NCBI GenBank assembly: GCA_025464125.1
Contig: JAODLU010000091.1
Location: 1 to 6,073, forward strand
Length of the DNA stretch: 6,073 nucleotides
Source of the DNA: Microbacteriaceae bacterium
GTDB taxonomy: Bacteria; Actinomycetota; Actinomycetes; Actinomycetales; Microbacteriaceae
Direction of reading: 5' to 3'
The position numbers and the translations under genes are program-made. This document shows positions 1-5,143 of this stretch, one piece after another (the first letter of the stretch is position 1; each line of letters starts with the position of its first letter). Under the pieces are notes generated by a model. The model worked only from the letters and a program-made list of their open reading frames with translations, ran no database searches and had not been told where the DNA came from.

Positions 1-737
1 AGCAGCGCCAGTTCATCCGGAGCACGCTTCATAAGCCCGATGATGTCTTCGACCGCGGCGACACGAGTGTGATCGAAGCGATGCTCGACGAACCGCTGCC
101 GACCCGGTGGCACGTGGGTGACGTTGCGGTGCAGTCCCCAGATCATAAGAGCTGCGCCAACTTTGCCGCTTGCCAGCCCGGAGATCCAGCCGATGCGGCT
201 CACGCCCCTGAACCCCTGGCCGGGTTGTGGAGGGCAGCTGAGAAAAGTGAGACTCGCGAACAGGTCTGGGCGCTTCGCAAACGCGACCTGCGCAACCGTG
301 CCGGCGAAGGAGTAGCCGAGCACGTGCGTTCGGCCGCGGCCCGCCTGGAGGATGGCGACCATGTCGTCGGCAAAGAGGTCGTAGTCGTAGTGCCGTCGCG
401 GCACAGCGAGGTTCTCCGGTCCAGCAGGTCCTGACTCGTACTGCCCGGCGAGGTCGTACGCCTGCACGAAGAATCCTGCAGCCGCCAGCCCAGGCATCAT
501 GAGGATGAAATCCTCTTTCGAACCGGTTACCCCAGGTGCGAGCAGGATGTGCGGGTCGGTCGGGTTGCCTATGCACAGCATTGCGAGCGGGCCACTTGGG
601 GCCATGAAGGTCGTACTCTCGACCCCGGGGGGCAGGTCTGTCCAGTCGATGTCGGGCAGCGCGGCATCCAGCTTCACGGCCTCGTCGAGGTCCGGGTCGC
701 TCGGTTCTCCTATAGCTGCTTCGTGCGGTGCCACCAC
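1..737 (-). CDS. Alpha/beta-fold hydrolase with GYSFAG elbow, 3' end cut by window edge
   Basis: The minus frame is open from GTG at 737 to base 1, giving 245 visible residues. The reading frame has no stop inside the window. The nucleophile elbow GYSFAG is at residues 141-146 with Ser143 as the likely nucleophile. Before it lie a strand-turn LLAPGVTGSKEDF (65-77), which would form the oxyanion hole, and VQAYDLAGQY (91-100), typical of alpha/beta hydrolases in which a small-molecule ester or similar bond is cleaved. After it comes helix TVAQVAFAKRPDLF. The catalytic acid and histidine would lie beyond the left edge; about 40-60 residues are probably missing. An in-frame TAG (744-746) is the stop of the upstream hydrolase, so GTG 737 or the adjacent GTG 734 must be the start. 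There is no clear Shine-Dalgarno, which suggests translational coupling across the 6-nt gap. The protein is probably cytoplasmic, as no signal peptide is seen. The substrate is unknown. Confidence 0.86.
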   Translation of the reverse strand, partial: MVAPHEAAIGEPSDPDLDEAVKLDAALPDIDWTDLPPGVESTTFMAPSGPLAMLCIGNPTDPHILLAPGVTGSKEDFILMMPGLAAAGFFVQAYDLAGQYESGPAGPENLAVPRRHYDYDLFADDMVAILQAGRGRTHVLGYSFAGTVAQVAFAKRPDLFASLTFLSCPPQPGQGFRGVSRIGWISGLASGKVGAALMIWGLHRNVTHVPPGRQRFVEHRFDHTRVAAVEDIIGLMKRAPDELAL

Positions 738-743
738 AGCAAT

Positions 744-1775
744 CTAATGCTCAAGTGAGACCGCCACTGCCGGGATCGTCACCCGGTGAACGAACTCAGC
801 GAGGCGGGAGTACACCTCCTGCGACTCGGGAAAGCGCGCATCCTGTTGCCAGGTGTGCTCAGTGTTGCGTCGGGACCGGTCGTACACGAGAGTTTCGACC
901 TGACCGCCAACAGAGCGAAGGCGGTCGACATAGTTCAGGCTGGCGCGATAGAAGTAGTCCCGCTCAGACGTCGTGACGAACACCGGCGGATGCCCTGCCC
1001 CAACCCACTCGATGGGCGACAGCCACCGCGCGGCCCGCCGCAGCGCAGCCAGCGATTGTCGCCGGGAGACCGGAGGCTCGTGACTCGTGCGGCGGGGCTG
1101 CAGCGGCACGAGCATGCGGATGAAGCCGAGGCCCAGGATGAATCCGCGCTCGAACATGACAGAGAGGTCGACCGCGCTGCAATGCTGCACGAGGCCGCGG
1201 AGGCTCGACGATTGCAGTGCGGGCTCGATGCCGTAGTGCGCGGCAAGGTCAGGGTGCGTCACCGCAGCCGAGTAGAGGGCCGACAGCTGGCCACCGGCAG
1301 AGTCTCCCCCGAGCACCACCCTCAACGGGTCGCCGCCGTATTCGGACACGTGATCGCGAACCCAGGCGAGGACGGCATCCACGTCCTGCAGCATGTGTCG
1401 CATCCTGAACGAGGTGGCCATGCGGTAGTTGGCGTTGACCACGACCATTCCTGCCGCAGCCTGGCTGGCACAGTATTTGGTCAGTGCTGACTTGTCGCCC
1501 GAGGTCCAGCCGCCGCCGTGGAAGTACACATAAACGGGGAGCGGATCCAGCGCTGTGCCGGGCGTGATGACATCGAGGCGGTGCCCGGCTATCGCGTCAC
1601 CGACGTAGTCGACGTCATGCACGTAGTGCACTGTCGTGATCGGGTCGAGATTGAACCGCAGGGTTTCGCGTGGGCCTAGACGGCTCATCAGTCCCCGCCA
1701 CAACCACACCGGAACGCGCCGGATGAGCGCCCTGGACCGACCGCTCGATCGGCCTGCGAAACTCGCGCTGCTCAT
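744..1775 (-). CDS. HSL-type alpha/beta hydrolase (carboxylesterase/lipase-like)
   Basis: This 343-residue protein has the full signature of the hormone-sensitive-lipase family. The oxyanion-hole motif HGGGW is at 86-90, NANYRM at 114-119 follows the family's second strand, and GDSAGG at 157-162 carries nucleophile Ser159. Likely catalytic Asp273 is in SERD, and His307 is in TEHTW near the C-terminus. Length fits the usual 300-350 residues. It should hydrolyse short- to medium-chain carboxylic esters; the physiological substrate cannot be read. Residues 1-40 are Arg-rich with one short hydrophobic patch (VPVWLW) and do not look like a cleavable signal peptide, so it is probably cytoplasmic or membrane-associated. 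ATG 1775 is the first possible start, because an in-frame TGA lies at 1779-1781. A GGAG lies 15 nt upstream, further than ideal. Met30 is an alternative start. It leads a two-gene unit with the hydrolase ending at the left edge and is divergent from the DUF2510 gene. Confidence 0.93.
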   Translation of the reverse strand: MSSASFAGRSSGRSRALIRRVPVWLWRGLMSRLGPRETLRFNLDPITTVHYVHDVDYVGDAIAGHRLDVITPGTALDPLPVYVYFHGGGWTSGDKSALTKYCASQAAAGMVVVNANYRMATSFRMRHMLQDVDAVLAWVRDHVSEYGGDPLRVVLGGDSAGGQLSALYSAAVTHPDLAAHYGIEPALQSSSLRGLVQHCSAVDLSVMFERGFILGLGFIRMLVPLQPRRTSHEPPVSRRQSLAALRRAARWLSPIEWVGAGHPPVFVTTSERDYFYRASLNYVDRLRSVGGQVETLVYDRSRRNTEHTWQQDARFPESQEVYSRLAEFVHRVTIPAVAVSLEH

Positions 1776-1864
1776 CTGTCAACGCTAAGTCTCCAGGTCG
1801 AACTGGTGCTGGGAGCCTGCTGGGCATCGTCTTGGATTCCCGCTTTCGGGCGGCGGCGAGTCAT

Positions 1865-1888
1865 GGGGCAGACCCTTTTGTCTGCCCC
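1865..1888. repeat. Perfect 8-bp inverted repeat in divergent intergenic region
   Basis: GGGGCAGA (1865-1872) and TCTGCCCC (1881-1888) are exact reverse complements separated by 8 nt (CCCTTTTG). No gene ends here, since both flanking genes start on either side, so a terminator role is unlikely. The repeat overlaps the candidate -35 of the plus-strand promoter, which suits a dimeric repressor operator, or it may be a hairpin in a longer transcript. The repeat itself is plain in the sequence; the function is inferred. Confidence 0.6.
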
Positions 1889-1904
1889 TGCAACCCGATA
1901 CACT
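1878..1904 (+). promoter_or_regulatory. Candidate promoter for the DUF2510 gene
   Basis: TACACT at 1899-1904 fits the actinobacterial -10 pattern TANNNT. TTGTCT at 1878-1883 is a fair -35, but the 15-nt spacer is short. Initiation near 1911 would give a 5' leader of about 100 nt before ATG 2015. The -35 sits in the right half of the inverted repeat 1865-1888, so binding there would block it. No equally good box was found for the divergent hydrolase unit. Confidence 0.35.
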
Positions 1905-1930
1905 CAATCGGCCCCACTCGGGGGGAGTGT
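1900..1930 (+). repeat. Hairpin with two alternative partners in the 5' leader
   Basis: ACACTC (1900-1905) is the exact reverse complement of GAGTGT (1925-1930), with inner CCCC (1912-1915) facing GGGG (1920-1923) around loop ACTC. A second CACTC at 1915-1919 can pair with the same GAGTG (1925-1929) around a loop of five G. Only one of the two folds can form at a time. The cluster begins at the candidate -10 box, so it could act at DNA level or only in a transcript starting further upstream. Confidence 0.4.
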
Positions 1931-2000
1931 GCAGGCCGCCTGATCCAGCTAATCTGGAAAAGTCAGGGCACCGTTCCACCCCATTGCACGGGGCAGCATG

Positions 2001-2006
2001 AGGAGG
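2001..2006 (+). promoter_or_regulatory. Ribosome binding site AGGAGG deciding the DUF2510 start
   Basis: A consensus AGGAGG lies 8 nt before ATG 2015. It fixes the start there although the frame stays open upstream to a TTG at 1832. Residues encoded by 1832-2014 have no site before them and look like non-coding sequence, while the DUF2510 motif begins nine residues after ATG 2015. Confidence 0.85.
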
Positions 2007-2014
2007 GAGAGCGC

Positions 2015-3166
2015 ATGTTCGACGACGACGTGACCGTTCCCGCAGGATGGTATCCGGATCCGATGGGGCTGCCACAGCTTCGCTGGTGGAACAACCACGC
2101 GTGGACTGAGCTCACCACAGAGGCCCGGCCGCCGCTGGTGATGCAGCAGCCAACCAAACTTCTCTATGCCGACGAAGAACTGCCCACGCGCCGCCAGCAG
2201 CGTGAACAGCGAGAACGCGACGAGCAATACGTGCGGCTTGCCACAGTGGACGAGCTCGAGACGGAGAGCGGCGGCGACCGCGCAGGGCTCAACGGGGATT
2301 CCGCTCCGTTCGCCGATCCCGGCCGCGAGATCGACTCCCGCGCTGACGCTGAGGCCGCGACGTTCACACCGATGGCCGAGCCAGCCGCCAAGACCCTTCC
2401 CGAAGACTTCTTCGAAGCCGGGGAAGACGTTGGCGAGGGCTATACGCCCCGCTCCGCGACGACCGCCGTCTCAGCGCCAACAGCCCAGAACGCACAGGGC
2501 ACCATGTCTGACGCTGACGCCGTCGAGGCCAAGCGCACCGCAGTCTCCAGCAGGCTGCCGATCTACACGGCGCCCGTCTGGGTTATCGCCCTGCTGCCGC
2601 TCGGCCAGCTTGTCGTCAGCCTGCTGCTGCTTCTCGGATTCGGGTCGAGCCTCGGCGTCGGCATCACCGCGGCCATCTGGATCCTTCCGTACCTCGTGAT
2701 CATCGTCCTCGCTTTCGCCGACCGCCTCATGTTGAAGCGTGCCGGTCATGAGCACACGGCCCACTGGGCTTGGGCCATCCTCACCGCCCCGATCTATCTC
2801 GTGGCGCGTTCCGCAGCCCTCAGCCGGTCCGGCCACCTCGGCCTCGCGCCGCTCATGGTCTGGGTGGCCCTCGGGCTGCTTCAGGTCGGCTCGATCCTCG
2901 TCGTGCCTGGAATGCTCATCAGTGCGGTGCCCACAGTGTTCGCGCAGCAGGCTGAGCAGTCGATCGCATCCGACGCCTCGATCATCGGTGCAACTCTCAC
3001 CGTCACCTGCCCTGCCAATCCGCCGGTGCTCATGGACCAGCAGTTCACCTGCGCGGCGAAGAGCAGTGCCGGTGAGTCCTACAACGTCACGGCGAGCCTC
3101 GAGCGCGTCAATGGCTGGATCGACTGGCGGGTTGACGACTGGGGCATCTACAGCCTGAGCCGCTAG
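2015..3166 (+). CDS. DUF2510 membrane protein with C-terminal DUF4333-like domain
   Basis: The 383-residue product has three parts. Residues 8-33 are a DUF2510 motif: PAGWYPDP, then LRWW and AWTELT. Residues 40-180 are a low-complexity linker with a charged Arg/Gln/Glu stretch (59-74, possibly coiled coil) followed by an acidic Ala/Glu/Asp-rich part that is probably disordered. Hydrophobic segments lie at about 187-208, 214-236, 251-267 and 277-301. The C-terminal 315-383 has Cys332 and Cys346 about 14 residues apart, in a VTCP...FTC pattern with a later Trp-rich strand. That resembles DUF4333, which is usually extracytoplasmic, with the cysteines suited to a disulfide. Its function is unknown; an envelope-associated role is inferred. 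If all four segments span and the N-terminus is inside, the C-terminus would be cytoplasmic, against the DUF4333 expectation. Segment three may therefore be re-entrant. DUF2510 call about 0.9; DUF4333 about 0.5. Confidence 0.9.
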   Translation: MFDDDVTVPAGWYPDPMGLPQLRWWNNHAWTELTTEARPPLVMQQPTKLLYADEELPTRRQQREQRERDEQYVRLATVDELETESGGDRAGLNGDSAPFADPGREIDSRADAEAATFTPMAEPAAKTLPEDFFEAGEDVGEGYTPRSATTAVSAPTAQNAQGTMSDADAVEAKRTAVSSRLPIYTAPVWVIALLPLGQLVVSLLLLLGFGSSLGVGITAAIWILPYLVIIVLAFADRLMLKRAGHEHTAHWAWAILTAPIYLVARSAALSRSGHLGLAPLMVWVALGLLQVGSILVVPGMLISAVPTVFAQQAEQSIASDASIIGATLTVTCPANPPVLMDQQFTCAAKSSAGESYNVTASLERVNGWIDWRVDDWGIYSLSR

Positions 3167-3199
3167 GGCTGAGACGGTAGGCCTGAGCCGCGAAGGCTG
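3153..3199. repeat. Imperfect 19-bp direct repeat across the DUF2510 stop codon
   Basis: A 19-bp unit at 3153-3171 recurs at 3181-3199 with 17 of 19 bases identical, at an offset of 28 bp. The shared start is GCCTGAGCCGC and the shared end GGCTG. The first copy contains the TAG stop (3164-3166); in the second the same bases read GAA. It looks like a local duplication of the gene's end that has since diverged. Confidence 0.6.
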
Positions 3200-3211
3200 G
3201 CCATCATGGCC
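3199..3211. repeat. Palindrome GGCCAT-C-ATGGCC before the MFS gene
   Basis: The two 6-bp arms are exact reverse complements around a single C. As RNA the usable form is a 4-bp GGCC stem with a 5-nt loop. CCGC (3188-3191) and GCGG (3217-3220) can add a weak outer stem. It could be an operator for the exporter, centred about 50 bp before its start, or part of a weak terminator for the DUF2510 gene. No U-run follows. Confidence 0.4.
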
Positions 3212-3243
3212 CGGCTGCGGAGGGCAGCCTCCGGTCGCGGGCC

Positions 3244-3249
3244 TAGAGT
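3244..3249 (+). promoter_or_regulatory. -10 box TAGAGT, candidate leaderless promoter of the MFS gene
   Basis: TAGAGT fits TANNNT and ends 6 nt before GTG 3256, so transcription would begin at or next to the start codon. No Shine-Dalgarno precedes the GTG; the closest purines are GGAA immediately before it. That combination is the usual picture of leaderless mRNAs in actinobacteria. No recognisable -35 was found at the expected distance (about 3221-3226), so this is moderate evidence. Confidence 0.5.
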
Positions 3250-3255
3250 GGAACG

Positions 3256-4740
3256 GTGAGTTCCATACCAGCCCCCGACGAGTACGAGGGTTCACTCACC
3301 CCGGCTGAGCGCAGGCAACTGACACGCAGGCCGAGCGACAGGGCAATGATCGTCACCCTGGCCCTGACCGGGCTCATCGCAGCGTTCATGCAGACACTGG
3401 TGACTCCGATCATTCCTGAACTTCCGATCTTTCTGCACGCCACCAGCGCCGATGCCACCTGGGTGCTCACCGCGACGCTGCTCGCCGCTGCAGTGTCCAC
3501 GCCCATAAGCGGTCGTCTCGGCGACATGTATGGCAAGCGCCGCATCATGCTGGTGCTGCTCATCATCATGGTGGCGGGCTCCATCGTCTGCGCGATTTCG
3601 TTCAGCCTCGTGCCGATGATCATCGGCAGGGCGCTGCAGGGATTCGGGCTCGGCACGATCGCACTCGGCATCAGCATCCTTCGCGACGTGCTTCACCCGA
3701 AGAACCTGGGCGGAGCCGTGGCACTGGTTAGCGCGACCCTGGGTGTCGGGGGCGCAGTCGGCCTTCCCGTAGCTGCGGTCATCGCCCAGAACTTCGACTA
3801 CCACTACCTGTTCTGGCTCGCCGTTCTTCTCGGACTGGTCGCGATTTTCTTCGTGGGGTACATCATCCCCGTAAGCACGCTGCGCTCAGGTGGCACATTC
3901 GACTTCGTCGGGGCCGGAGGTTTTGCGATCGGGCTGGTGGCCCTGCTCCTCGCGGTTTCGAAGGGCAGCGTCTGGGGATGGGGCAGCCCATTGACAGTCG
4001 GCCTGCTCGTCGGCGCGGTGGTCGTGCTGGCGCTCTGGGGCGTCTTTGAGCTGCGGCAGAAGGATGCGCTGGTCGACCTGAGAGTGGCGGCCAGGCGACC
4101 GGTGCTGCTCACCAACCTGGCATCCATCTGCGTCGGCTTCGCGTTCTTTGTGATCTCGGCGACCGCGCCAATCATCCTGGAAGGGCCAAGACCGAGCGGA
4201 ATCGGACTCGGCAACAACCTGGTGCTCGCGAGCCTCTGCCTCGTGCCCCTCGGACTGGTCATGTTCATCATGTCTCCTGTGGCAGCCAGGCTGTCTGCGG
4301 CCAGGGGCCCACGCACCAGCCTCATCCTCGGCCTCGTCGTGATTCTTGCTGCCTTCGTCACCGCCATATTCCTGCACAGCGAGCTGTGGCACATCATCCT
4401 TCTGTCGACGATCGTCGGGCTGGGTGTCGGCTTCGCCTACGCATCGATGCCGACCCTGATCATGCGCGCGGTGCCGCCTACGGAGACTGCGGCGGCGAAC
4501 GGGCTCAACTCGGTCATGCGCACCCTGGGTTCGACTGTCTCCGCAACGATCGCAGGCCTGATCTTCTCGACACACGTTTCGCTCATCGCCGGCACACCGG
4601 TGCCGACGACCGAGGCATTCAGGCTCGTGTTCGTCATCGCCGCAGTCGTCACCCTGGTCGGCATAGTGCTCGGGATCATGATTCCGCGGCGTGGGCGCGC
4701 ATACGGCGACACCGCGAGCATCCCGATCCAGCGAGCCTGA
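3256..4740 (+). CDS. MFS transporter, DHA2/EmrB-QacA type multidrug exporter
   Basis: The product is a 494-residue polytopic membrane protein, probably a proton-driven exporter of drugs or other small organic molecules. Length and hydrophobicity fit 14 transmembrane helices. A short charged N-terminus (1-29) precedes helix 1. LVTPIIPELP (48-57) fits motif D1 at its end. GRLGDMYGKRR (86-96) is motif A in loop 2-3. RALQGFGLGT (125-134) is motif B, with Arg125. GVGGAVGLPVAA (163-174) is at the motif C position, but has GLP in place of the usual GPxxGG. The hydrophilic tail 478-494 is basic. GTG 3256 is the first possible start, since TAG at 3244-3246 is in frame. The frame ends at TGA 4738-4740. 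No TetR- or MarR-type regulator is next to it in the window. The substrate cannot be predicted, and a sugar or metabolite exporter is possible. Confidence 0.95.
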   Translation: MSSIPAPDEYEGSLTPAERRQLTRRPSDRAMIVTLALTGLIAAFMQTLVTPIIPELPIFLHATSADATWVLTATLLAAAVSTPISGRLGDMYGKRRIMLVLLIIMVAGSIVCAISFSLVPMIIGRALQGFGLGTIALGISILRDVLHPKNLGGAVALVSATLGVGGAVGLPVAAVIAQNFDYHYLFWLAVLLGLVAIFFVGYIIPVSTLRSGGTFDFVGAGGFAIGLVALLLAVSKGSVWGWGSPLTVGLLVGAVVVLALWGVFELRQKDALVDLRVAARRPVLLTNLASICVGFAFFVISATAPIILEGPRPSGIGLGNNLVLASLCLVPLGLVMFIMSPVAARLSAARGPRTSLILGLVVILAAFVTAIFLHSELWHIILLSTIVGLGVGFAYASMPTLIMRAVPPTETAAANGLNSVMRTLGSTVSATIAGLIFSTHVSLIAGTPVPTTEAFRLVFVIAAVVTLVGIVLGIMIPRRGRAYGDTASIPIQRA

Positions 4741-4805
4741 CCTGCGGCGTTCCCGCCCCGTCCGTGCGGCCCGGCCCCGCTCAGAACCCCCGATAGCGAG
4801 CCCCA

Positions 4806-4818
4806 GCGGCTAAGCCGC
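4806..4818 (+). terminator. Hairpin GCGGCT-A-AGCCGC, weak terminator candidate for the MFS gene
   Basis: Two exact 6-nt arms surround one A, so as RNA it forms a 5-bp all-GC stem with loop UAA. It begins 66 nt after the MFS stop. No U-run follows; a C-rich stretch does instead. Actinobacterial terminators often lack a U-tract, so it may slow or stop transcription, but the call is weak. Confidence 0.3.
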
Positions 4819-4827
4819 CCCCGTGCC

Positions 4828-4866
4828 TGCGGTCCGATGTCCCCTCTGAAGACCCTGTGGACCGCA
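4828..4866. repeat. Perfect 8-bp inverted repeat with 23-nt loop
   Basis: TGCGGTCC (4828-4835) and GGACCGCA (4859-4866) are exact reverse complements. Inside, GACC at 4851-4854 can alternatively pair with GGTC (4831-4834), so two folds compete. The element lies 15 nt before the nested structure 4882-4961, and the two could stack as consecutive hairpins in one transcript. Confidence 0.5.
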
Positions 4867-4881
4867 CCTGCTGCGCCTAGG

Positions 4882-4961
4882 GGCGGTGGCCGTGCATCCT
4901 GTCGCCGGACTTATCCGGTCTACCCCCGTAGACCACATCCGGCGCCAACACTGCCACCGCC
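4882..4961 (+). promoter_or_regulatory. Three nested perfect stems, candidate structured RNA or mak leader
   Basis: P1 pairs GGCGGTGGC (4882-4890) with GCCACCGCC (4953-4961), 9 bp. P2 pairs CGCCGGA (4903-4909) with TCCGGCG (4938-4944), 7 bp. P3 pairs GGTCTAC (4917-4923) with GTAGACC (4928-4934), 7 bp around a CCCC loop. Internal loops of 12+8 and 7+3 nt separate them. CCGGA (4905-4909) can instead pair with TCCGG (4914-4918), which would break both P2 and P3, so a switch between folds is possible. It matches no riboswitch class I recognise; the C-rich loop only faintly recalls the actinobacterial 6C RNA. The strand is assumed from the flanking genes, as such stems would fold on either strand. 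Confidence 0.45.
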
Positions 4962-5036
4962 ATCCAGGTGCCCCTCGATGGTGCTAGTTCGACAGTAGCG
5001 ACGGATGGAGCAGCCATCTGCCCCCAAAACAGGCAG
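4960..5036 (+). repeat. Series of mutually exclusive CCATC/GATGG stems
   Basis: CCATCC (4960-4965) can pair with GATGG (4977-4981) or, over 6 bp, with GGATGG (5003-5008). The latter can instead form CGGATGG/CCATCTG (5002-5008 with 5014-5020, one G-U pair, loop AGCAG). That in turn excludes CTGCC/GGCAG (5018-5022 with 5032-5036). The first arm also overlaps the last two bases of P1. Each stem shares bases with the next, as in attenuator-like leaders, but no experimental or comparative support is available. Confidence 0.35.
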
Positions 5037-5061
5037 CCCCCGAACGGGAGTCAGCCTTAAT

Positions 5062-5075
5062 GAGGACACTCGATG
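5062..5075 (+). promoter_or_regulatory. Alternative mak start: GAGGA site with ATG 5073
   Basis: GAGGA (5062-5066) lies 6 nt before ATG 5073-5075, and that frame stays open into maltokinase, adding 32 residues before GTG 5169. The extension is rich in Arg, Cys and Trp, unlike the rest of the protein, and would place RWFAGK at about residue 50 instead of 18. Known maltokinases have this motif close to the N-terminus, so the shorter form is preferred, but this site is better placed than the ones at the GTG. Confidence 0.3.
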
Positions 5076-5143
5076 GACTACCAGAGCACCCGCCCAGAGC
5101 GTACGTTCAGCACAGGAGAGGCGATCCGGCCACCCTGCAGCTG

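Noticed and set aside
13..576. 187-residue minus-strand frame with several Arg/His-rich stretches
   Set aside because: It is out of frame with the GYSFAG hydrolase, which covers the same bases in another minus frame. Its composition is that of an overlapping GC-rich shadow and no family motif appears.
1777..1782. TTGACA on the minus strand next to the hydrolase start
   Set aside because: It lies immediately before ATG 1775, so it cannot serve that start. At 17 nt spacing the next hexamer (TCGCAG) is no -10 box.
1832..2014. Upstream in-frame extension of the DUF2510 gene from TTG 1832
   Set aside because: It has no ribosome binding site and Cys/Pro/His-rich residues, and it crosses the promoter-like region. 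ATG 2015 has AGGAGG 8 nt before it and sits just before the DUF2510 motif.
2471..3295. 274-residue minus-strand open frame
   Set aside because: It lies antisense to the DUF2510 gene, which has a clear start, domain and ribosome site. The antisense product is Arg/Asp/Gly-rich without motifs.
3804..4575. Long minus-strand frames (197 and 229 residues)
   Set aside because: Both are antisense to the MFS gene, whose helices and motifs A and B are unambiguous. They are codon-bias shadows.
4837..4998. 53-codon plus-strand ORF in the MFS-mak gap
   Set aside because: It is Pro/Arg-rich, has no Shine-Dalgarno, and ends at TAG 4996-4998 within inverted repeats. It reads as non-coding DNA.
4983..4999. 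tRNA-like T-arm: GCTA, loop with GTTCGAC, TAGC
   Set aside because: The fifth stem pair would be G-G, and no acceptor, D or anticodon arm is found upstream.
5017..5024. TCTGCCCC matching the right arm of the 1865-1888 dyad
   Set aside because: Its left arm GGGGCAGA is absent here. A shared GC-rich 8-mer in 6 kb is not enough to call a common operator.
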